Shown here in pieces: positions 34,846-43,334 of a stretch of 64,000 nt of DNA. Numbering within the stretch: the first letter of the stretch is position 1; each line of letters starts with the position of its first letter. The translations under genes were made by a program, and so were the position numbers. Source of the DNA: CAZSDW01 sp964605705 (GTDB taxonomy: Bacteria > Fidelibacterota > UBA2242). The notes beneath the pieces are model-generated. The model saw only the letters and a program-made list of their open reading frames with translations. It ran no database searches and was not told the DNA's origin. Location of the stretch: assembly GCA_964605705.1 (NCBI GenBank), contig CAZSDW010000002.1, forward strand, positions 62,001 to 126,000, given 5' to 3'.

Positions 34846-35187
34846 ATGAAACTTATTATTGCTTATATCCAACCAGCGCGATTGAATGCTGTGAAACAGG
34901 CACTTTATGAACGTGAAGTTTATAAAATGTCGGTTACAAACGCACTTGGCTGCGGGCAGCAGAAAGGGTATCATGAAACCTATCGCGGGGCTGATATTGA
35001 GGTCAATTTACTGAAAAAAATTCGACTGGAAATCGCAGTCAATGAAAACTTTGTCGAACAGACAATTGAAGGGATAATTGTAGGTGCGAAGACTGGTAAT
35101 GTCGGTGATGGTAAAATATTTATTCAATCGTTAGAGGAGTGTATCCGAATCCGAACCGGTGAAACTGGAAAACCGGCAATTGGTTGA
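34846..35187 (+). CDS. glnK: PII nitrogen regulatory protein GlnK
   Basis: PII proteins sense 2-oxoglutarate and ATP/ADP and, as GlnK, block the ammonium channel AmtB. The 113-residue product has the T-loop region GCGQQKGYHETYRGADIEV (36-53) and the B-loop GAKTGNVGDGKIF near 82-92. Position 51, the tyrosine that is uridylylated or adenylylated in most GlnK/GlnB, is Ile here, while Tyr46 is kept. Covalent control at the usual site is therefore impossible and effector binding alone may drive it. A GGAGG site precedes the ATG, and amtB follows after 18 bases. Confidence 0.94.
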   Translation: MKLIIAYIQPARLNAVKQALYEREVYKMSVTNALGCGQQKGYHETYRGADIEVNLLKKIRLEIAVNENFVEQTIEGIIVGAKTGNVGDGKIFIQSLEECIRIRTGETGKPAIG

Positions 35188-35205
35188 TTAAAAAGGAGAA
35201 GAAAA

Positions 35206-36558
35206 ATGAAATTCACGTTAGCTAAAATAATTCTTATTGTATCATTAATAATTTTATGTTCTTCGGTGTTCAGTTTTGCTCAGGAGACCGAAGAATCTTA
35301 CAATCCTGACGCGGTTTTGGAAGTGCTTCAGAACAACATTAATATCGTCTGGACTTGTGTCGCGGCGTTTCTTGTATTTTTCATGCAGGCAGGATTTGCT
35401 ACAGTGGAAGCCGGATTTACCCGTGCAAAAAACACCGTCAACATCATGATGAAAAACCTGATGGATTTTTCGATTGGCTCATTGGTATTTTTTCTGATTG
35501 GTTTTGGATTGATGTTTGGAGCAACGAATGGACTGTTTGGTACTACCAATTTTGCTATGGCTGGATCGGATGTCGCCGGAAAGGACTGGGATTGGACATT
35601 TCTGATTTTTCAGACTGTGTTTGCCGGAACCTCCGCCACGATCGTATCCGGCGCTATGGCTGAGAGAACCAAGTTCTCCGGGTATTTGATTTACAGTGTA
35701 TTTATTTGTGCATTTATTTACCCGATTTTTGGTTCATGGGCTTGGGGGTCATTATTTAATGGCGGTGGTTGGTTGGAAAATCTTGGTTTTACAGACTTTG
35801 CCGGTTCCACAGTAGTTCACTCAATCGGAGGCTGGCTGGGATTGGCTGGTGCTGTTGTTCTTGGACCGCGTATCGGTAAATATGGTCCGGACGGAAAAGC
35901 CCGGGCAATTCCGGGGCACAACATTGCCCTGGCTGCTTTGGGTGTGTTTATTCTATGGTTTGGATGGTTTGGTTTCAATCCCGGATCGACGACATTGGGC
36001 GACGGTGATATCGGACGGATTGCGATAACCACAAATCTTGCCGCGGCAGCGGGGGCAGTTGCTGCAATGTTTGCAGCCTGGATTGTCCTTGGGAAACCCG
36101 ATGGCTCAATGGCATTGAATGGCACTCTGGCTGGACTGGTGGCAATAACCGCCGGTTGCGCCAATGTAAGCCCGATTGGTGCCATCATTATTGGACTTCT
36201 TGCCGGAATCCTGGTCGTGCTAAGTGTTTTGTTCATTGATCGAGTATTAAAAGTTGATGACCCGGTTGGTGCGGTTAGTGTACACGGTGTCTGTGGCGTT
36301 TTTGGAACTTTGGCGGTTGGTCTGTTTGCCGTTGATGGTGGTTTGTTTTACGGCGGTGGTCTGCACTTACTTAGTATACAGACGCTGGGTGTTTTGGTGG
36401 CATTTGCCTGGGCATTTGGCATAGGGATGATTCTGTTCACGGCAATTAAAAAAACCATTGGATTAAGAGTTACTGAGGAAGAGGAATTGTCAGGTCTTGA
36501 TATCGGTGAACACGGTATGGAAGCTTACAGCGGATTCCAGATCTTCACCACTCAGTGA
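35206..36558 (+). CDS. amtB: Ammonium transporter AmtB
   Basis: The 450-residue channel has an N-terminal signal-like helix and eleven further hydrophobic segments. The twin-histidine pore residues are present in STVVHSIGGWLG near 206 and GAVSVHGVCGVFGTL near 358. AmtB signatures such as FFMQAGFATVEAGFTRAKNT near 62 and WFGWFGFNPGST near 252 are clear. It conducts ammonium across the inner membrane under GlnK control. An outer-membrane protein gene follows, so the whole set may serve ammonium uptake under nitrogen limitation. Confidence 0.95.
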   Translation: MKFTLAKIILIVSLIILCSSVFSFAQETEESYNPDAVLEVLQNNINIVWTCVAAFLVFFMQAGFATVEAGFTRAKNTVNIMMKNLMDFSIGSLVFFLIGFGLMFGATNGLFGTTNFAMAGSDVAGKDWDWTFLIFQTVFAGTSATIVSGAMAERTKFSGYLIYSVFICAFIYPIFGSWAWGSLFNGGGWLENLGFTDFAGSTVVHSIGGWLGLAGAVVLGPRIGKYGPDGKARAIPGHNIALAALGVFILWFGWFGFNPGSTTLGDGDIGRIAITTNLAAAAGAVAAMFAAWIVLGKPDGSMALNGTLAGLVAITAGCANVSPIGAIIIGLLAGILVVLSVLFIDRVLKVDDPVGAVSVHGVCGVFGTLAVGLFAVDGGLFYGGGLHLLSIQTLGVLVAFAWAFGIGMILFTAIKKTIGLRVTEEEELSGLDIGEHGMEAYSGFQIFTTQ

Positions 36559-36623
36559 TGGCATTTAATGTTTTTTTAGTATAGCTAATTCTAACTATCA
36601 ATTTATTATTAAGGAGAGAAACA

Positions 36624-37259
36624 ATGAAAATTCGAATAATAAGCTCATCAATGATTGTATCTGTGTTACTAAGTGTCATGACATTTGCACAGCTTGACTT
36701 TGGTGGTGATATCGTCAGCCGATATGTCTGGCGTGGAACAGATTTCGGTAATGCGGTTTCGGTACAGCCCTATTTGTCAGTTGCTATCGGTGGTATGGAG
36801 ATGGGCGCCTGGGCATCCTACCCGGTTTGTGCAACTGTTGGAGCAAATGAAAATGATCTTTACATTTCATATGTTTTTGGAAATTTCGGAGTCATGATTA
36901 ATGACTATTATTTCCCGGAAGGATTGGACCTTTTTAATTTCGCGGATGACGGCGCACATATTCTGGAAGGAATGTTATCGGTAGAATTCGGTGCTATTTC
37001 TGTCATGGGTGCAATGAATTTCCGGGGTGATACCGATAATTCCATGTATGCCGAAGCCGGGTACGGTATTTGTGAAAAAGATGACATTAGTGTCTCGGCG
37101 TTCGCCGGTTTAGGTAATGGATTGTATGTGACTGATGGTGGATTTAATTTTGTCAACCTGGGAATATCTGCTTCGAAAGGTGCTTTTTCAATTGCATTTA
37201 TTGTGAATCCGGAAGCGGAGACGGATTTTCTGGTTCTCGGATATAATTTATCTTTTTAA
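36624..37259 (+). CDS. Outer-membrane porin-like protein (TorF family-like)
   Basis: The 211-residue product has a signal peptide (1-22) and then alternating amphipathic strands. It starts LDFGGDIVSRYVWRGTDFGNAVSVQPYLSV, where the SRYVWRG segment is typical of the small TorF-like putative porins, and it ends in LVLGYNLSF with terminal Phe as in many outer-membrane barrels. It has its own AAGGAGAG site and follows amtB by 65 bases. A terminator lies 31 bases after its stop. It is probably the last gene of the nitrogen-regulated operon. Its substrate is not known. Confidence 0.75.
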   Translation: MKIRIISSSMIVSVLLSVMTFAQLDFGGDIVSRYVWRGTDFGNAVSVQPYLSVAIGGMEMGAWASYPVCATVGANENDLYISYVFGNFGVMINDYYFPEGLDLFNFADDGAHILEGMLSVEFGAISVMGAMNFRGDTDNSMYAEAGYGICEKDDISVSAFAGLGNGLYVTDGGFNFVNLGISASKGAFSIAFIVNPEAETDFLVLGYNLSF

Positions 37260-37289
37260 CAATCTGTTTAGCGGCAAGACTCGTATAAT

Positions 37290-37330
37290 GAGATCGGATG
37301 GGATTTGAGTTTCATCCAGTCTCTTTTTTT
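37290..37330 (+). terminator. Intrinsic terminator of the glnK-amtB operon
   Basis: GAGATCGGATG pairs with CATCCAGTCTC around a 12-base loop, with a two-base internal mismatch. A run of seven T follows. It lies 31 bases beyond the porin-like gene's stop codon. Confidence 0.7.
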
Positions 37331-37410
37331 ATTGATAAGGATTAAAATCCGAGAAAACTACTGGACTTTTTAAGAATCTTCGTCTAAATTTCCGCAACGT
37401 AAACAAAGGA

Positions 37411-37490
37411 GCCTTTTAATCCTAACCCGTGAGTTGGAAAGGGCATAAGAAGAAACGATCCGCCTTACAGCAGGTGGATTTTTTTTATTT
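37411..37490 (+). promoter_or_regulatory. PyrR-binding loop and attenuator terminator upstream of pyrR
   Basis: The segment 37411-37444 forms a stem (GCCTTTT with AAAGGGC) enclosing an AAT bulge and a second stem (CC-AAC with GTT-GG). The hexaloop CCGTGA fits the PyrR consensus CNGNGA, and AATCC at 37418-37422 fits ARUCC. Next comes a terminator hairpin, ATCCGCCT/AGGTGGAT (37458-37479), with a long T run. PyrR bound to UMP should stabilise the upstream stem-loop and promote termination before pyrR. The leader has a single such unit. Confidence 0.85.
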
Positions 37491-37502
37491 TTGGAGAGTG
37501 AA

Positions 37503-38063
37503 ATGAATTTTAAAACGAGATCCTATCTGATGGACGAACTGGCGCTGAAACGGACGGTGACCCGCTTAGCCCATGAAATCGTCGAGCGCTGTAAAGGAAC
37601 GGAAAATATTGCGATTATCGGTATCCGCACCCGGGGTGAATTTCTGGCAAAACGAATTGCAAAAAATATCGAAGAGGTCGAAAAAGTTCAGATACCGGTC
37701 GGAGTCCTGGATACGGTGATGTACCGGGATGATTTTCGAATGAAAAAACATCTGCCGGCGATGGAAATTACCGAGATACCCTTTGATGTCGATGATAAAA
37801 TCCTGATTCTGGTGGATGATGTCATTTATACCGGCAGAACAATTCGAGCCGCTATGGATGCCCTCATGGATTTCGGGCGACCGTCATCCATCCAATTAGC
37901 GGTATTAATTGATCGCGGGCATCGGGAACTACCGATTAAAGCGGATTATATTGGAAAAAATGTCCCCACCGCCAAGAATGAAGAGGTACGGGTTCGTATG
38001 AAAGAAATTGATGATAAAGATGAAATCCTTTTAGTGGAGGTCGAGCATGAATCTGAGCATTAA
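37503..38063 (+). CDS. pyrR: Pyrimidine operon attenuator PyrR
   Basis: PyrR is an RNA-binding regulator with a phosphoribosyltransferase fold and often uracil phosphoribosyltransferase activity. The product from ATG 37503 (GGAGAG upstream) has 186 residues. It has the PRPP-binding segment ILVDDVIYTGRTIRAAMDAL near 100-120 and the family-specific IIGIRTRGEFLAKRIA near 38 and DRGHRELPIKADYIGKNVPT near 137-157. An attenuator of the expected type lies directly upstream, so it controls its own operon. It overlaps pyrB by 17 bases. Confidence 0.94.
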   Translation: MNFKTRSYLMDELALKRTVTRLAHEIVERCKGTENIAIIGIRTRGEFLAKRIAKNIEEVEKVQIPVGVLDTVMYRDDFRMKKHLPAMEITEIPFDVDDKILILVDDVIYTGRTIRAAMDALMDFGRPSSIQLAVLIDRGHRELPIKADYIGKNVPTAKNEEVRVRMKEIDDKDEILLVEVEHESEH

Positions 38064-38967
38064 ACATCTTTATGGTCTGGAGGGAGTTCCGAAAGAGGAT
38101 ATTAATGCGATCCTTGATAATGCCAACTCCTTTCGTGAAGTACTGGAACGCCCGATAAAAAAAGTCCCGACCCTGAAAGGTGTTACCGTCGTCAATCTCT
38201 TTTTTGAAAATTCGACCCGGACGCGGATTTCTTTTGAATTGGCTGAAAAGCGCTTGTCAGCGGATACGGTGAACTTTTCCGCTTCCGGCAGCAGCCTTAG
38301 TAAAGGTGAAAGTCTGCGGGACACAGTCCAGAACCTGTTTGCCATGAAAATGGATGTCGTTGTCATGCGACATCCAACACCTGGATCAGTGAAATTACTA
38401 TCCCGATTTATCGATGCGGTGGTTATCAACGCAGGTGATGGTACCCATGAACATCCTACCCAGGCGTTGCTGGATATAATGTCGCTCAAGGAAAAAACCG
38501 GTTCGCTGGAGGGACTCAATGTGGCAATTATCGGCGATATTCGACACAGCCGGGTAGCACTGTCGAATATTTATGGTTTAAAAACCATGGGTGCCAACGT
38601 GCTCCTCTGTGGACCACCGACATTTATTCCGTATGGCGCGGAATCATTGGGAGTGACAGTGACCCATAATCTTGATGAAGCGCTGGCGTTTGCCGATGCA
38701 ATTAACGTACTGCGGATCCAGAAGGAGCGACAGGGGAAAGGGATGATTCCGTCCATGCGTGAATATCGGAATGTTTATGGCATTACTCAGCAACGACTGA
38801 GCAAACTGAAACGTCCCATTATCATAATGCATCCGGGTCCCATTAACCGGGGTGTTGAAATCGACACTGACGTAGCGGACAGTGAGCATTCAATTATTCT
38901 GCACCAGGTACTGAATGGTGTTGCAATCAGAATGTCAGTTTTATATTTATTAGCAGGTGGGAGGTAG
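38047..38967 (+). CDS. pyrB: Aspartate carbamoyltransferase catalytic subunit
   Basis: PyrB makes carbamoyl aspartate in pyrimidine synthesis. The 306-residue product contains the carbamoyl phosphate motif FFENSTRTRISFELAEKRL near 54-72, GDGTHEHPTQALLD near 132-145 and HPGPINRGVEI near 259-269. GGAGGT just upstream lies inside pyrR. No regulatory pyrI subunit is adjacent. The stop overlaps the region just before pyrC. Confidence 0.96.
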   Translation: MNLSIKHLYGLEGVPKEDINAILDNANSFREVLERPIKKVPTLKGVTVVNLFFENSTRTRISFELAEKRLSADTVNFSASGSSLSKGESLRDTVQNLFAMKMDVVVMRHPTPGSVKLLSRFIDAVVINAGDGTHEHPTQALLDIMSLKEKTGSLEGLNVAIIGDIRHSRVALSNIYGLKTMGANVLLCGPPTFIPYGAESLGVTVTHNLDEALAFADAINVLRIQKERQGKGMIPSMREYRNVYGITQQRLSKLKRPIIIMHPGPINRGVEIDTDVADSEHSIILHQVLNGVAIRMSVLYLLAGGR

Positions 38968-38977
38968 GAGAGCGATT

Positions 38978-40270
38978 ATGCAGACACGAAAAATAGATAC
39001 AAGCATACTTTTTAAAAATGCAACCATCGTTGATCCCTTCAAAGAGGAAATATATGAAGCCGATCTTTTAATAGAAAAGGGAAAGATCAGTAAAATTGAC
39101 CGCGATATCCCGGATAAGGAAGTCAGGGAAAAGGTAAATTTAAAGGGATTCTATATAGCACCCGGATTTGTCGATCTGCACGTCCATTTCCGGGAACCGG
39201 GCTATGAAAACAGCGAGACGATCGAGACCGGATGCCGGGCAGCCCTGGCAGGTGGATTTACTCAGGTCTGCTGTATGCCGAATACCGATCCCGCCATTGA
39301 TACGCGTGAAACCGTTCGGTTTATCTATGAAAAAGCTGAAAAAGAGCTGGTCAATGTCTATCCGATTGCGGCTATCACCAAGGAGCGAAAGGGCGATGAA
39401 CTGACTGAAATGGTGGAACTTGCCGAAGCCGGAGCTGTCGCGTTTTCGGATGATGGTTCACCCTTAAGCAATAGTCAGATTCTGCGCTATGCCCTGGAAT
39501 ATTCAAAAATTACCGGAAAGCCAATCATCAATCATTCCGAAGATCCCGGCTTAAAAGGGGATGGAATTATTAATGAAGGAATCGTATCGACCCAGTTGGG
39601 GATACCGGGCAATCCGGGTATTGCCGAAGAGGTCATGATAGCCCGGGATTTGAAGATTGCGGAATTTGTCAAAGCCCGAATGCATGTGCCGCATGTTTCG
39701 ACTGCCGGATCGGTGGAGTTAATTCGTCAGGCAAAAGCCCGGGGAATCGCGGTAACAGCCGAGGTGACTCCGCACCATTTTTCCCTGACCGATGAGTATA
39801 TGCGGAGTTTTAATGCCAACGGTAAAGTCGCGCCACCCCTCCGGACGGAAGCAGATCGCCAGGCACTCATCGCCGGGTTAAAAGACGGAACGATCGATGC
39901 CATCGCTACGGACCACGCACCCCATGTCGTCGATGCCAAGGAAACCTCTCTTGACCTCGCAGCATACGGTTTGATCGGGCTTGAAACGGCGTTTGCCCTG
40001 GCACTGACTCACCTGGTTCATCCGAAATTGCTGACATTGATGGAGCTGGTCAAACTGCTGACAACGAAACCCGCCGCGCTGATGCAACTGCCCTTATCGG
40101 AGATCAAGATCGGTACTGATGCTAATTTCACGATCTTCAACATCAATGAATGGTGGGTGTTCGGTGCTCAGAATATTTACTCGAAATCGCACAATTCACC
40201 CTTCATTGGGAATGAGTTTACAGGACGGGTAAAGGGAGTCTTCACAAAGTCCCATTATACCAGTATTTAG
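38978..40270 (+). CDS. pyrC: Dihydroorotase
   Basis: The 430-residue class I dihydroorotase closes the pyrimidine ring. Metal and active-site residues are visible: DLHVHFREPGYENSETIETG near 62-81 (HxH), NHSEDP near 180, HVPHVSTAGSVELI near 227 and IATDHAPHV near 305. ATG 38978 is chosen over an in-frame GTG at 38957 because AGGAGAG precedes it. The start lies 10 bases beyond the pyrB stop, so pyrR-pyrB-pyrC is a tight operon under the PyrR attenuator. Confidence 0.95.
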   Translation: MQTRKIDTSILFKNATIVDPFKEEIYEADLLIEKGKISKIDRDIPDKEVREKVNLKGFYIAPGFVDLHVHFREPGYENSETIETGCRAALAGGFTQVCCMPNTDPAIDTRETVRFIYEKAEKELVNVYPIAAITKERKGDELTEMVELAEAGAVAFSDDGSPLSNSQILRYALEYSKITGKPIINHSEDPGLKGDGIINEGIVSTQLGIPGNPGIAEEVMIARDLKIAEFVKARMHVPHVSTAGSVELIRQAKARGIAVTAEVTPHHFSLTDEYMRSFNANGKVAPPLRTEADRQALIAGLKDGTIDAIATDHAPHVVDAKETSLDLAAYGLIGLETAFALALTHLVHPKLLTLMELVKLLTTKPAALMQLPLSEIKIGTDANFTIFNINEWWVFGAQNIYSKSHNSPFIGNEFTGRVKGVFTKSHYTSI

Positions 40271-40295
40271 CTCAAGCTCTCGCCTTAAAAAAATC

Positions 40296-40324
40296 TTGAT
40301 TATGTAATTGTCGGATTGTAAGTT
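40296..40324 (+). promoter_or_regulatory. Candidate sigma-70 promoter for the rplM operon
   Basis: TTGATT and TAAGTT are separated by 17 bases in the short gap between pyrC and rplM. Transcription would begin near 40331. The match is moderate, but a promoter is expected here because the operon changes function. Confidence 0.35.
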
Positions 40325-40359
40325 TACCCGCTGTTTTAACTGAAGGTATGAGAGAAGGA

Positions 40360-40797
40360 ATGTACAAGACATATTATCCGAAACTTAATGAAATTAATCA
40401 GAAATGGTATGTAGTTGATGCCGAGGGCAAAGCACTGGGTCGTCTTTCCAGCCAGGTTGCCTCAATCCTCAGAGGCAAAAATAAACCATATTATACTCCA
40501 CATATGGATACCGGTGATTTCGTGGTGGTGATTAACGCCGAGAAGATCAGAATGACCGGACGTAAAGCCGAAACCAAAAAGTATTTTACCCATTCCGGTT
40601 ATATTGGTGGCGGGCGATTTGAGAGCTACCGCGAAGCAATGGGAAAACATCCGGAAGAAATTATCGGTCGTGCCGTCAAGGGAATGCTGCCGCGGAATAC
40701 ATTAGGCAGGAAGTTATTCAGGAAATTAAAAGTCTATGCCGGTCCGGAACATCCGCACGAGGCTCAACAACCCGAACCACTTGAAATAAAAGGATAA
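40360..40797 (+). CDS. rplM: 50S ribosomal protein L13
   Basis: L13 is an early-assembling large-subunit protein. The ATG at 40360 gives a product of 145 residues beginning MYKTYYPKLNEINQKWYVVDAEGKALGRL. The segment GYIGGGRFESYREAMGKHPEEIIGRAVKGMLPRN is fully conserved. An in-frame ATG at 40348 would add four residues. Neither start has an ideally spaced ribosome binding site. It is followed by rpsI after 7 bases, the near-universal pair. Confidence 0.95.
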   Translation: MYKTYYPKLNEINQKWYVVDAEGKALGRLSSQVASILRGKNKPYYTPHMDTGDFVVVINAEKIRMTGRKAETKKYFTHSGYIGGGRFESYREAMGKHPEEIIGRAVKGMLPRNTLGRKLFRKLKVYAGPEHPHEAQQPEPLEIKG

Positions 40798-40804
40798 TCA
40801 GAAT

Positions 40805-41197
40805 ATGCCAAAATTAGAATATGTTTCGCTTGGACGTCGGAAACGCGCGGTTGCCCGTTTAAGAATGTCAGCCGGCGACGGGAATATCATCATCAACAAA
40901 CGCTCTATTGATGATTATTTTGGACGCGAGAACCTGAAGCAGATTATCCGGCAGCCCCTTGAAATTTGTGATGCTGTTGGACAGTTTGATATTCGGATTA
41001 ATGTCAATGGCGGTGGTCTTGCCGGTCAGGCTGGGGCGATAAAATTAGCCGTTGCCCGCGCTCTGGAAAAATTTGATCCTGAATTACGCCAGAAATTAAA
41101 ACCAGCCGGATTTCTGACGAGAGACGCAAGAGTTACCGAACGAAAGAAGTACGGTCTTGCCGGTGCTCGTCGGGCATACCAGTTCTCCAAACGTTAA
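40805..41197 (+). CDS. rpsI: 30S ribosomal protein S9
   Basis: The 130-residue product starts LEYVSLGRRKRAVARLRM and ends with the conserved basic tail RKKYGLAGARRAYQFSKR, which reaches the P-site tRNA in the ribosome. GGGLAGQAGAIKLAVARAL near 73-91 is typical. It is co-transcribed with rplM and followed by rpsB after 19 bases. Confidence 0.96.
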   Translation: MPKLEYVSLGRRKRAVARLRMSAGDGNIIINKRSIDDYFGRENLKQIIRQPLEICDAVGQFDIRINVNGGGLAGQAGAIKLAVARALEKFDPELRQKLKPAGFLTRDARVTERKKYGLAGARRAYQFSKR

Positions 41198-41216
41198 TAG
41201 AAGAAAGATAGACTTT

Positions 41217-41954
41217 ATGAGCAACGTAACATTCGAACAACTCTGGAAATCAGGCGCCCACTTTGGTCATTTGACCCGAAAATGGAATCCCAAAATGAAA
41301 GAATATATCTTCATGTCCAAAAACGGGATCCATATTATTGATTTAAAAAGAACTGTAGAATGTCTTGATGAAGCCAGCCGTTTTATTCGTGAAACCGTTC
41401 GCAAAGGTGGCGATGTCCTTTTTGTTGGCACCAAGAAACAAGCGAAAGATATTATTCAGAAAGAAGCCGACCGCGCTGGTATGTTTTATGTCGTTGAGCG
41501 CTGGTTGGGTGGCACTCTGACAAACTTTTCGACAATCAAAAAAAGTATCCGCCATCTGCAGAAACTGGAAAAGGATAAATCATCCGGATATGGTGAAAAT
41601 TTTACCAAAAAAGAAAAACTTTCACTCGAGAGAGAACGAGTAAAATTAGCCGATCTGCATCGTGGTATCAAAGATATGAAACGTATTCCGGATGTTCTGA
41701 TCGTTGTCGATATTTTACATGATGATATTGCGGTCAAAGAAGCCAAACGTCTTGATATTCCGGTTGTTGCCATTCTGGATACCAATGCTGATCCAAGCGA
41801 AGTGGATTTTCCGATTCCGGCGAATGATGATTCTATTCAGACGATCCAGTTGCTGATCACTGAATTGGCAAATGCGATCCTGGAAGCCAAAAGTTCACGA
41901 CTGGTCGATGTGCCTTCAGCCGCCTCAGAAGAACCGGGAACATCTGCTAGTTAA
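41217..41954 (+). CDS. rpsB: 30S ribosomal protein S2
   Basis: The ATG at 41217 gives 245 residues beginning MSNVTFEQLWKSGAHFGHLTRKWNPKM. The ribosome-binding core with DLKRTVECLDEA and VERWLGGTLTNFSTIKKSI is conserved. The Ser/Ala-rich tail is variable, as usual. It leads the standard rpsB-tsf-pyrH-frr run, here fused to the rplM-rpsI pair. Confidence 0.96.
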   Translation: MSNVTFEQLWKSGAHFGHLTRKWNPKMKEYIFMSKNGIHIIDLKRTVECLDEASRFIRETVRKGGDVLFVGTKKQAKDIIQKEADRAGMFYVVERWLGGTLTNFSTIKKSIRHLQKLEKDKSSGYGENFTKKEKLSLERERVKLADLHRGIKDMKRIPDVLIVVDILHDDIAVKEAKRLDIPVVAILDTNADPSEVDFPIPANDDSIQTIQLLITELANAILEAKSSRLVDVPSAASEEPGTSAS

Positions 41955-41976
41955 TTCTGAAAGGATACGATAGAAA

Positions 41977-42579
41977 ATGCAAATTTCTGCAACACAAGTT
42001 AAAGAGCTGAGAGATAGAACCGGTATCGGTATGATGGATTGTAAAGCCGCTCTTGTTGAATCCGAAGGGGATATTGAAAAAGCGATCGATATCCTGCGGA
42101 AAAAAGGAAAAGCCAAAGCTGAGAAAAAAGCCAGTCGTGCCGCGACTGACGGTCTGATCTGGTCTTATATTCACCCCGGTAACAAACTGGGTGTACTCAT
42201 CGAAGTCAACTGTGAAACCGACTTTGTTGCCAAGACTGACGATTTTCAAAACTTCGTAAATGATGTCGCCATGCATATTGCCGCGACCAGCCCGGCGGCT
42301 ATCCGGCGTGAGGAAATCGATGCAAATATCGTTGCTAAGGAACGGGAAATCTACCTGGAACAAGTCCGTAACCAGAATAAACCCGAAAATATTCTCGAGA
42401 AAATCGTTGATGGGAAAATGAATAAATTTTACCAGGAAAATTGTCTCCTGGAACAGGCTTTTGTTAAAGATCCGCAAAAATCAATCAAAGATTACCTGAC
42501 CGAAACAATTGCCCGAATTGGTGAAAATATCAACATTACGCGTTTTGTTCGCTTTCAATTGGGTGAAAATCTCCAATAA
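41977..42579 (+). CDS. tsf: Elongation factor Ts
   Basis: EF-Ts exchanges GDP for GTP on EF-Tu. The 200-residue product has the N-terminal UBA-like domain with VKELRDRTGIGMMDCKAALVE and the core motif NCETDFVAKTDDFQNFVNDVAMH near 72-95. It is a short form with a reduced C-terminal dimerisation part, closer to the Thermus-like length than to the 280-residue E. coli form. It lies 22 bases after rpsB. Confidence 0.95.
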   Translation: MQISATQVKELRDRTGIGMMDCKAALVESEGDIEKAIDILRKKGKAKAEKKASRAATDGLIWSYIHPGNKLGVLIEVNCETDFVAKTDDFQNFVNDVAMHIAATSPAAIRREEIDANIVAKEREIYLEQVRNQNKPENILEKIVDGKMNKFYQENCLLEQAFVKDPQKSIKDYLTETIARIGENINITRFVRFQLGENLQ

Positions 42580-42608
42580 AAATTCCTGTTTAAATAATTA
42601 TTATTTAA

Positions 42609-43334
42609 ATGTCTAAATCTAAATACCAGCGTGTGTTACTGAAATTTTCAGGAGAGGCGCTTGCCGGTGAAAAAGGCACGGGTATCGATCCGGCTACTCT
42701 GGATTATCTCTGCACCGAAATTATTTCCGCGAAGGAACTCGGGCTGGAGATAGGTATTGTCCTCGGAGGCGGTAATATATTCCGTGGTCTTGCCGCAAGT
42801 GAACGTGGTATGGATCGAGTTAAAGCGGACTATATGGGCATGCTGGCGACGGTGATCAATGCCCTTGCAGTTCAGGATGCGCTGGAATCCAGAGGACAGA
42901 AAGTCATTGTCATGTCTGCCATCCAGATGATCGATGTCGCCGAACCAATGGTTATTCGTAAAGCGGTTAAATATTTGCAAAGTGGTTACTTAGTCATTTT
43001 CAGTGCCGGGACCGGACGACCTTTTTTCAGCACGGATACAGGAGCAGCACTGAGAGCGGTCGAGATTCATGCCGACGCAATTATCAAAGCCACCAAAGTC
43101 GATGGTGTCTATGATAAAGACCCGGTGAAACATGCTGATGCAAAATTTTATCGCGATCTCAGCTATCAGACCGCTGTAGAGAAGCAACTGAAAGTGATGG
43201 ACCTGACAGCGATCACTTTGTGTCAGGATAATAAATTGGATATCCTGGTCTATAATATGAAAAAAAAGGGCAATCTTCGCCGATTATTAATGGGAGAAAA
43301 TATAGGTACAATAATTTCCGGGAGTAAGTCATGA
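42609..43334 (+). CDS. pyrH: UMP kinase
   Basis: The 241-residue amino-acid-kinase-fold enzyme phosphorylates UMP. It contains LKFSGEALAG near 11, GIVLGGGNIFRG near 48-59, SAGTGRPFFSTDTGAALRA near 138-156 and VDGVYDKDPVKH near 167. The start has no strong ribosome binding site and lies 29 bases after tsf. The stop overlaps the frr start (ATGATAG region). Confidence 0.96.
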   Translation: MSKSKYQRVLLKFSGEALAGEKGTGIDPATLDYLCTEIISAKELGLEIGIVLGGGNIFRGLAASERGMDRVKADYMGMLATVINALAVQDALESRGQKVIVMSAIQMIDVAEPMVIRKAVKYLQSGYLVIFSAGTGRPFFSTDTGAALRAVEIHADAIIKATKVDGVYDKDPVKHADAKFYRDLSYQTAVEKQLKVMDLTAITLCQDNKLDILVYNMKKKGNLRRLLMGENIGTIISGSKS

